A model generated the notes under the pieces. It was not told where the DNA came from. It saw only the letters and a list, made by a program, of their open reading frames with translations, and made no database searches. A stretch of DNA of 64,000 bases from Branchiostoma floridae. Taxonomy: Eukaryota; Chordata; Leptocardii; Amphioxiformes; Branchiostomatidae. Location of the stretch: contig NC_049981.1 of the NCBI RefSeq assembly GCF_000003815.2, forward strand, positions 18,682,122-18,746,121, written 5' to 3'. Below, piece after piece: positions 57,001-64,000 of this stretch (the stretch's first letter is position 1; each line of letters begins with the position of its first letter). Position numbers and translations under genes: made by a program.

Positions 57001-60000
57001 ATCCAGTCATTTTTAACTACAGAAGCTTGTATAAAAAAAGAATTTGATTTCAACCAAAAGAGTTGTAAAATAGCTCAAAATTCTTCTCCCCTGGTGCACA
57101 AATATCATCAATTCCAATTTTCTCACAAGAATGACAAAAATTGATTTCCACATTCTTTTTTACAACAAATCTTTGTGAACACTTTGTGGTCAGCCTTTAA
57201 ATCTACAGACTGTTGACCAGTTAGGCCACAGAGAATTAAGCAGTCTGTGGGATGGGGGGCGTGGACGTAGGACACGGTCTCACCTGACATAGTGCTGGCA
57301 CTGCTATAGGAGTTTGATGCGGAGGGGAGAACAATGGGCGGGACCAGTCCGGTAGCCATCGTGTTGGAGGGATAGCCCGTCTGTCCTGATAGGTTGCTAG
57401 GTGGGGCATGCGGTGGGTAACCAGGAAGGGTAGAGTTCATGTCTCGCATGTCACGGCCTGGCGTCACTGCCGACTGTGGAAGACCTAAGGAAAGGACAGG
57501 ATTTTTCTGTTAGGAACTGTGGATCTGAGCTACTTTACTTTGGAATTTCCAAATCTGTCGACCATGTTTTCTTTTTTTTCTACACCAAAATAATGACATT
57601 GGGATCACAGCCTTGATTGCAGAAAACCATACGTAAATTTTCTGCATGATACAGACAGAATCAAACCAAACCAATCAAAAGTCTGTTATTGTTAAAAACT
57701 TGTTTTTGTTGACTGTTTATGGATGTTAACTTCAAAATTGTTTTCTTTCAAGGATTTACAAATTTTATTTGTAATCAATTTGTATCATATCAAAATTTTC
57801 TTCAGAATCTCTGTTCTTTATTCTTGACAAGCTTATAAAACTAGCCACAATAGTGCACAAAATCCTACATCCTGATTTACACATCATGCAAAAAAAAATT
57901 ATTGCATTATTCAGTTCTAACTCATTGATGTTAAAACAATCCCTTTAAGCATGTTGAACTGATGTGATCAGCGTCTTTACTTCCTCAGATTGGTTACAGC
58001 CCTCAATCCGCTTCCCCTGATATCTGCCGTAAATATGGCGACTTTGTTAATTACAATATTCATGGTATAGCGTGGCAGGTTTAATCAATATTGTATTAGC
58101 CTAATCATTCAGCTGCTGTTTTGTAAATTCATGAGTATTTAGCAGGGCCCATTAAGCTATTATGTTGTGCTTCATCATCAAAAAACCTTTTATGTTATTT
58201 CGTTACATGTCATATATCTCATAGAATACTCCTGTTTATTAAATCTAACATCTGTAATTTTTAAGGTTTGACAACAATTATCAAAATTCGATTTCTCTTT
58301 TTTTTTATTTTAGAATTGTTTGCACTATAGGAGACTTTGAAAAAGAACAAAAATATATTGAGGATTTTTCTGTTATTTCAGATGTAGTTTCTCTTCCAAT
58401 TCAAATGCCCTATACAGAACTACTCTGTAGCAGAGCTTTCGCTCCGGCTGTTTTTAGGTATTTTAGCATTAAGAGATTTTTTTGCCAAAGCTCGGCTGGC
58501 AGATGCAAACTTTAATGCCTTATAAACCTAATCATTTTACACATATTAAAGCAGAGGTTTGGCCAGCTGACATAAAGAAAAGGGGACAAAATAGGGAGCC
58601 GGATAAAAATGCCTAAAAGATCATTAAAAACCTCTGAACCTCTGCTTGAAGAGTACTAGTAATACATTACGTGTAGACTGTAAAACATTCATGACTACAT
58701 GAGGGATGCCGGCAGAAAAATGAGCTAATATGAAGTCAACTTTGTGTCTCATAATTCCTGTCACTTGAAATTTGCGTGCTCATTCGGTTTACATCACAAA
58801 AACATGAAGCTGATTTGCTCCATAATTGCTGAATATTTGCCCAAACTATAGACTTTGCTCCAATCAATCTACCCACTGTCACTTCTGTTTTCCCTTTTCA
58901 TCAGTGCAATTCATCAAATGCCATAATAAAACTGCTATCCCTTTCCGCAGTCATCTTCAACAAACCATCAGCTCAACATCACATTAAGTGTTATCTATGT
59001 CATCACGCACACTACTTTAGGCATCAGCAGATTTCTGCCACATGAAAAATGACATGTTTCGAATCTAGATTATAGTTATTATAACAATTAAAGGTACTTA
59101 GGCAGGGAGTGAAGTACTGCAGATAGGGATAAGCTATATGTATGGCTTAAGTAGTGCAATTGGCAGGAACATATAACACAATTACTTTACTGGCTTTGAC
59201 TTGTACAGTGCAGATTCAGCATACCTAGTGAAACATTTAATATGTTTGTGTAATTAGAGCCACAAACTTTTCTAAGGCTTGTCTATCCATCTGCATTTAT
59301 AACGTTAACTGTTCAATTGTAGTTTTTGTGATTTAATACTGGTAGCATAAAACAAATCCTACCATAAGAATATGTTTAAAAAGCATTGGAAATAAAATCA
59401 ACATTTCCAACACCAAAGGATGAGAAGATGAAGGAATGGCATGAGAGGAGAGAGAGAGAGAGAGAGAGAGCAGTTCCACTAGCACCACCACCAGTCAAGG
59501 AGTTCTGAAACAAACCGCGGATCCAACCAAGCAGCCATGCAATCTGTCCATTGCAATAGATCACAACAAATTAATGCAATAAAGAAACTTGCGTTTTCAG
59601 AAAGAATGGTGAAGCATTTAAAGCTTAAAATCAAATATTCAATGTTTCTTGCCTCAACTTGTGCCATGCAATTGCAAATTAAAGTTGTTGTTTTTTTTCA
59701 AAATCAAAGCAACAAAAAAATCTTTAACACGTGAGCAGAGTGCAAAGAGTGTCCCAAGCACATATTTCAGAAGATTTCAATTTATCCACCATTTTAACCT
59801 CCACCATTGTCACAACCACAGACCACACACAATTACCTGCCAGAACCCCCTGGCTGGTGTACTGTCCAAACGAGGGGGTACCTGACCCAGCGTGGGTCGA
59901 GAGGGGGTACCCCCCTAAGGATGCCGACCCCACTGGCTGCAGTACAGTGAGCGATCCGGTGTTTGAGGTTGCAGCAGTGGTGGTGGTGGTGGTAGTGGCG

Positions 60001-62405
60001 GTGGGGGAGGGAGGGGGTTCGGAGGACTTGGCGCTCCCAGGGGGGGAGGCACTGTTGGATGGAGCTGAGGCTGAGGGTGGGGTGGTGGCTGTGGGATGGA
60101 GACAACATCAACATGACATGATGGATGAAGACAAACTAATAAGATACACATGACAATGAAATGACATTTGGCATAGACATTAAAAAAATCACACTCAACG
60201 TCTTCTCAAGGACTTTCCATTTCCATTACATGGCAAACACTTAACGACTGCACAGCAACCAAAATTTAACTTCATAATTGGAATATGATACACAAAGAAA
60301 GTATGATGTTTTTTAAAATTATCTATGAAATTCATTTAACATCCTGTCAAATCTTTGGTTGCAGGTCCAAAGAGGATGTTACTCCACATCATCAGTTGAA
60401 AGAAATTGCGCATAAAAAACACCTTGTTTTGGTGTCACTACAGCTGCCCAGGTGCCCCTGCCAGGTAACCTTCTGACTGTAAATGCCAGCTGAATCAACA
60501 TGCTACCCCATACCCTGCACAATAATGGATCAAGTGAGCTCCGCAATGAGGTAATAGTGTTGGGAAATTGCCGAATGCTTGTTTTGAAATTGCTTCAATC
60601 ACATGATCCAATATCATATAGAGACAATTATAAGAACCACACATGATCCAATATCATCATCTGTGCGGTGAAAATGCCTATTTTCCATTTAGTAAGGAAA
60701 GCCCTGTTTTTATTGTAACAAAACATAGTCATGCAAACACTACAAGTTAGACATATTCACCAGTGTGAACTGGTATGTAGTGAGACAGATTCCAAGTTCT
60801 TAGTGCATCACTTTACAAGGTGAGAAAAGGTATTCCAGAAAGAATCTAAAGATCACTGTTTCTAATGTGAATATATGTAACTGGATTCAGTCAATACAAC
60901 TAAGAGCCACTAAATCAAGGAAAATAATACATGAGAACAAGACGTTATAAGTCTGCAAATTTGTGGGACAATATCTAAACCAAACTTTTGATTGACCAAG
61001 CAAAAAAAAAATCAAACAAATAATCAAGTAGGCAGTTTGTTTTTGTGGCCCTTATTCAATAAGCTCTGATATCAGTGTGTCATAATGTCGCATGGTTACC
61101 TGGACAAGTAATAAGGAAATCTCCAAAATTTGCAGAACGTAGGGATATGAATCAGTTTATTTTACGAGCAAGATATTGCAACACGACAATGATGTATCTA
61201 GCAAAAAACTATGACAAAATGTCTTTTTGCAATCCACCGATGCATCTCTGCATTTATGGCTCCACAATTTGGGCGCAACTGCAAAAACCACACAGCATTA
61301 AGACAACTGGTCATAAATTCGCAATGTGCGATGGAACTTGCGAAATGACAAAATGTAGCCGATTAATTTTTTGATGACACAGGGAAGGCTGATGAGTCAA
61401 CAATTTCTGCGTTCAGACGACCATGATTGATTGTAGTGTATCAGAATTTCTGCTTGCTTCGTCTCCGAGTGGGCTGGGATAGGGACTCTTCTGTCACCGA
61501 GGGAATTTGGTGAACGATGAGGCTGAGAATCTGGCGACATTGGGCTGCAAAAGTTGCGGTCTATATGATCGATGAGGACAGATTATGAAAGTTTCCCAAA
61601 GTGATACAAATGACAAATGCACAATGACCCCATCTTGTGGTGACGCATGAGTGACACCTCGCGATGACAAATGCAGCATCCTGACTGCGCTATCTGAGGA
61701 TGACACACGCGACATGCAAGAAAAATGACTCGGACAAAATGTAATATGCCCAGGCAAATTGGTTTCTGCTCCACAAATGTGGGAGCGGGGGAATTACAGT
61801 CTGGGCAATCTCTCCCCGATGGCAGAGATTATTGCAGGAGTGACAATTGTAAAGTAGACCTGATGACAGAGATGTACCCAATAAAAGTTTGCCGACCATT
61901 CAGGGATCCAGAGTTAAATTTAAATTACAGTGTCGAGAGTTTGTTCAGCCCAGTCAATGGGATTTGCGGTGACACATTTTTTTTATGTGGCAGGAACTTC
62001 AACAAAGGTTTTGCTTTAATCTATTTACAAAATAAGAGAATTCTTCATATTGAAATTTTTTTCTACTAAAAACAGATGTCTTTGGATTATTCTACTAAGT
62101 CATCACTGTTTTTTGCTGGAGGAAATTTTTGTAGTAAACGTTTTGCTTGAATTTATTTTTGAGACGAGACAATTCCTCTTTAACATGGTATTGTTGAACA
62201 CATATCCTATGGATGATTCTACGTTAGTTTCCACAGAAGAATACATTTTCGACTAGGGATTATACGTGTTTTATTCCTATTGGTCGAGTGCACATGTGCG
62301 AGTTACCTGGTCCTTACGACATGTACTCACCTGGAACAGCAACTGGATAGTGGCCGGTGGGGACGTGAGGTGCTGTGTCTGTCATTGCTACACTTGTGGT
62401 GGAAC
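44941..62405 (-). CDS. Pax2/5/8: Pax2/5/8 transcription factor (3' half, 5 visible exons)
   Basis: This is a paired-domain transcription factor of the PAX2/PAX5/PAX8 subfamily, used in chordates in excretory, pharyngeal/thyroid-like, sensory and neural development. The exons at 62405-62331 (partial), 60088-59837, 57484-57284, 54494-54384 and 45014-44941 join in consistent phases (every junction phase 1). What is visible: a Pro/Thr/Ser/Ala-rich activation region, GRDM then STLPGYPPHAPP, SDYSSQFSGVPYTHAQYSSH then YNDAWNQ and PTPGIL, and the tail SYPYYSSSRGPATAAAAAR. These match, in order, GRDL..TTLPGYPPHVPP, SEFSG-PYSHPQYSSYNDSW..PNPGLL and SPYYYSAAARG..AAA of vertebrate PAX5/PAX2. The paired domain, octapeptide and partial homeodomain are not in the visible sequence. 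Confidence 0.93.
45368..45613. other. Assembly gap (246 N)
   Basis: Run of N of a non-standard length, so probably an estimated size. Frames running through it are meaningless. Confidence 1.
46853..47322. other. Assembly gap (470 N)
   Basis: The largest gap in the window, inside the last Pax2/5/8 intron; probably an estimated size. Confidence 1.
48046..48065. repeat. (TCTAC)n microsatellite
   Basis: Four units of a pentanucleotide repeat, ACTCT in register. Confidence 0.9.
48493..48592. other. Assembly gap (100 N)
   Basis: Exactly 100 N; size unknown by convention. Confidence 1.
49598..49776. mobile_element. Small pogo/Tigger-like MITE
   Basis: CAGTCAAACCTGT at the left and ACAGGTTTGACTG at the right, with TA on each side. 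The 179-bp interior consists of GTGGCC / GGTGGC modules (for example AGTGGCCACTAT-GACA-GTGGCC) that fold back on each other. It shares its ends with the larger element in the MELK intron (2441-3282). Confidence 0.8.
51685..51885. repeat. Dispersed repeat (TTTGGGAGCCC family), copy 3
   Basis: CCCACTCATTGTTTGGGAGC, CCATGTTATTGATTTCCATT and later AATTTCCATCCAGGA occur in the order seen at 18221-18440. Confidence 0.65.
54384..54494 (-). CDS. Pax2/5/8: Pax2/5/8 exon: PYTHAQYSS inhibitory/tail segment
   Basis: The acceptor is GACGCAG and the donor GTGAGT; 111 nt, phase 1-1. It encodes SDYSSQFSGVPYTHAQYSSH then YNDAWNQMRYPTPGIL. It corresponds to the penultimate PAX5 exon (SEFSG-PYSHPQYSSYNDSW..NPGLL). 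Reading through the donor would add about 16 residues before a stop. Confidence 0.95.
   Translation of the reverse strand, partial: AVITHPSSLASRTLTHNIPATTTMLGTRCVTPPQGY
54495..57283 (-). other. Pax2/5/8: Pax2/5/8 intron (2.8 kb)
   Basis: No exon is seen. The stretch at 56440-56880 is repeat-poor and of balanced composition, with two similar GCCAATTGGTGCTCG / GGCAATTGGGCGGTGAG blocks, and could be a regulatory element. A 140-codon minus-strand frame there has no similarity I recognise. Confidence 0.75.
57284..57484 (-). CDS. Pax2/5/8: Pax2/5/8 exon: GRDM-STLPGYPPHAPP segment
   Basis: The acceptor is CTTTCCTTAG and the donor GTGAGA; 201 nt, phase 1-1. It encodes LPQSAVTPGRDMRDMNSTLP, then GYPPHAPPSNLSGQTGYPSN and a Ser/Val/Pro-rich end (VPPIVLPSASNSYSSASTMS). 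The GRD-TLPGYPPH-PP core is the vertebrate PAX2/5/8 exon 8 signature. Reading through the donor adds about 47 residues before a stop, a possible intron-retention tail. Confidence 0.94.
57485..59836 (-). other. Pax2/5/8: Pax2/5/8 intron (2.35 kb) with conserved-looking islands
   Basis: No exon is seen. An AG microsatellite sits at 59448-59470. The blocks at about 57960-58200 and 58400-59040 lack repeats and are rich in homeodomain-type TAATTA/ATTA cores, so they may be enhancers. Confidence 0.7.
59448..59470. repeat. (AG)n microsatellite
   Basis: A run of AG dinucleotides in the Pax2/5/8 intron. Confidence 0.95.
59837..60088 (-). CDS. Pax2/5/8: Pax2/5/8 exon: Pro/Thr/Ser/Ala-rich activation segment
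   Basis: The acceptor CTCCATCCCACAG and the donor GTAATT bound 252 nt in phase 1-1. It encodes TTPPSASAPSNSASPPGSAK, a Pro/Ser stretch, a run of seven Thr, and then GSLTVLQPVGSASLGGYPLS followed by THAGSGTPSFGQYTSQGVLA. Composition and position fit a lancelet-specific expansion of the transactivation region. The assignment rests on phase continuity with both neighbours rather than on sequence similarity. Confidence 0.82.
60089..62330 (-). other. Pax2/5/8: Pax2/5/8 intron (2.2 kb)
   Basis: No exon is seen. The 61040-61960 block is repeat-poor and includes a run of TGACA-containing motifs (61590-61730) and a near match to a Pax2/5/8 paired-domain site at about 61639-61653. Confidence 0.7.
62331..62405 (-). 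CDS. Pax2/5/8: Pax2/5/8 exon, partial (runs into gap)
   Basis: The donor GTGAGT follows CCAG at 62331, leaving one base (phase 1) that fits the next exon. The visible codons read STTSVAMTDTAPHVPTGHYP then VAVP, without stops. The 5' part of the exon lies in the 199-N gap, which may also hide the end of the partial-homeodomain region. Confidence 0.75.
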
Positions 62406-62604
62406 NNNNNNNNNNNNNNNNNNNNNNNNNNNNNNNNNNNNNNNNNNNNNNNNNNNNNNNNNNNNNNNNNNNNNNNNNNNNNNNNNNNNNNNNNNNNNNN
62501 NNNNNNNNNNNNNNNNNNNNNNNNNNNNNNNNNNNNNNNNNNNNNNNNNNNNNNNNNNNNNNNNNNNNNNNNNNNNNNNNNNNNNNNNNNNNNNNNNNNN
62601 NNNN
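62406..62604. other. Assembly gap (199 N) inside a Pax2/5/8 exon
   Basis: The gap begins within coding sequence of the exon at 62331. Sequence on the far side (from 62605) is not recognisably coding. Confidence 1.
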
Positions 62605-64000
62605 GCTTTAACAAGAAAGAACTTAGTTTTTCACTGTAAATACAAATGTATAATGTGGAAGTTCCACACAGATTTAAAGTAGCTTATTCTGCAAAATCCC
62701 TCTCCATCTGGAAGAAACTGTGTAATGCATGAGCACTAGGAATATCCTATTGCACATGCTTTGTGTTTCATGGATCCCTGTTTTAAGGAGAAGTATGAAT
62801 ATACACTGTACTTTCTACAGTCCGCCCTGACAGAGAAAGCCAGCAGAAAAATAGGCGTAATTTCGGCAGTCCTGAAATCAATTGCCTTTTCAATAGTCAT
62901 TACATTGCAGTTACTGCCACCGTCCCATATCCCCTGCCCGTCGACAGGCATTACTTGGGCCCAGTTAGCCTTTACATTGGAAAACAAAAATAATCAAGCG
63001 AACGGTCAGCGGCCATTAGCTTGAACATCAATTTCCTACCATCATATGAATACCAATAAAGTTGGTTGCATCCTCAAGAATACCTTATTTCGCAGGGGCC
63101 GTAATTCATCAAGAGTCGGGATGGCGAGCTCCCCCGTTTGGGGAAAATGGCCAGCAACGGGCGAATCACCCATAGAATTTTAATGGGAAAATGATAACTG
63201 TCTTCTGAACCCATTTGTGGCAAATCTCACAATTACATCAGCGAGATGATGGCAATTGGAAGGAATAAATTGCCAGGATGAAGATAGATTTTGTAACCAT
63301 TTGGGCCGTAATCCTGGAAAGAAGAAGAATGATAGCCCACATCATGGCTTTCAGGACAGAAACAACCGAAAGGAAGTGAATTGCAGGAAGTCACGGATAC
63401 TGTCCTAAATACAGCAGCACCCCATCAATAACCATGCATTGTCCACTAATGGTACTGTTACGTCTTTAAAGTATTGCAGTTGCTTCTTCAGCCTTCGTTT
63501 TGACTTTAGTGACTTTAGTGGGTGTGTTATGGTGCGACAACGCTCCAGCCATGTTACAGACCCAGGCCACGAACAACTCTGTATTCTGGCAATAAAGTGT
63601 GACGCCCTGAGGGGAAACAAGCCCCATCACACTGACCTTTGATTACCTCCCTCCCAGCTAAACAACAGTTAATTTCCAATTGAGGGAGAATATAATTGCC
63701 TTTCTTGGGAGGGAGACATTACCCCTCGACCCCATCCCATGTTGGGATGAATTTCCCCTCTTGTTCTCTTCGTCCCCTGCTTCATCGCGTTCCTTTGGGA
63801 AAATTAATTATGTCCTGGACAACAGAAGTCTGAGAGTGATGTAGGCAATTTTTGCCATGAAATTGAGTGTAGCTCTACACACCTGGACTCATACCACAAC
63901 AAGTCTTCACCACTGCTTTTGTAAAAGTTTATTGGATTACCAATTGCAGTGGTTGATCAGCAGATATCTTCAACTACCATAAACCAACTACCCCCCCCCC
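62605..64000 (-). other. Pax2/5/8: Upstream Pax2/5/8 intron with candidate conserved elements
   Basis: No exon is recognised. The 62750-63010 and 63030-63330 stretches are free of repeats. Several minor inverted pairs and ATTA cores are present. The window ends in a C homopolymer. Confidence 0.6.

Overview
This is a stretch of animal genomic DNA: short exons with GT-AG introns, many dispersed repeats and transposon remnants, microsatellites, and assembly gaps shown as runs of N. Two protein-coding genes can be rebuilt exon by exon. The best fit for the organism is a lancelet (Branchiostoma). That is an inference from a single Pax2/5/8-type gene beside MELK, the invertebrate-like repeats, and vertebrate-like splice phases in both genes; no species marker was tested.

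Positions 1-21350, plus strand: the 3' three quarters of MELK (maternal embryonic leucine zipper kinase). Fourteen exons join into one open frame of 1680 nt (559 codons plus stop). They run from the activation loop of the kinase domain, through the UBA-like helix bundle and a Thr-Pro-rich linker, to the C-terminal KA1 domain. The 5' exons lie outside the window. The last intron is 13.4 kb and holds transposon debris plus several islands that look like conserved non-coding DNA.

Positions 21351-about 42050: the space between the two genes, which converge. I see no convincing gene. It holds a probable SINE, terminal-inverted-repeat elements, at least two dispersed repeat families, a 1.6-kb element with a 588-bp internal tandem duplication around a gap, and several repeat-poor islands that could be regulatory.

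Positions about 42050-62405, minus strand: the 3' half of a Pax2/5/8 transcription factor gene. Five exons are visible (62331-62405 partial, 59837-60088, 57284-57484, 54384-54494, 44941-45014). They encode the transactivation and inhibitory C-terminus and match the vertebrate PAX2/5/8 tail closely. The paired domain, octapeptide and partial homeodomain must lie in the gap at 62406-62604 or beyond the window.

The most striking observation is in the terminal Pax2/5/8 exon. One frame encodes the vertebrate-like Tyr/Ser/Ala tail. A second frame of the same exon encodes a textbook OAR (paired-tail) domain, and a strong alternative 3' splice site 19 nt downstream would select it. The exon therefore appears able to encode two unrelated, recognisable C-termini. 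The MELK-Pax arrangement, adjacent and convergent, is the same as MELK-PAX5 on human chromosome 9p13 as I recall it, so this is probably an ancient linkage, perhaps held by shared regulatory DNA.
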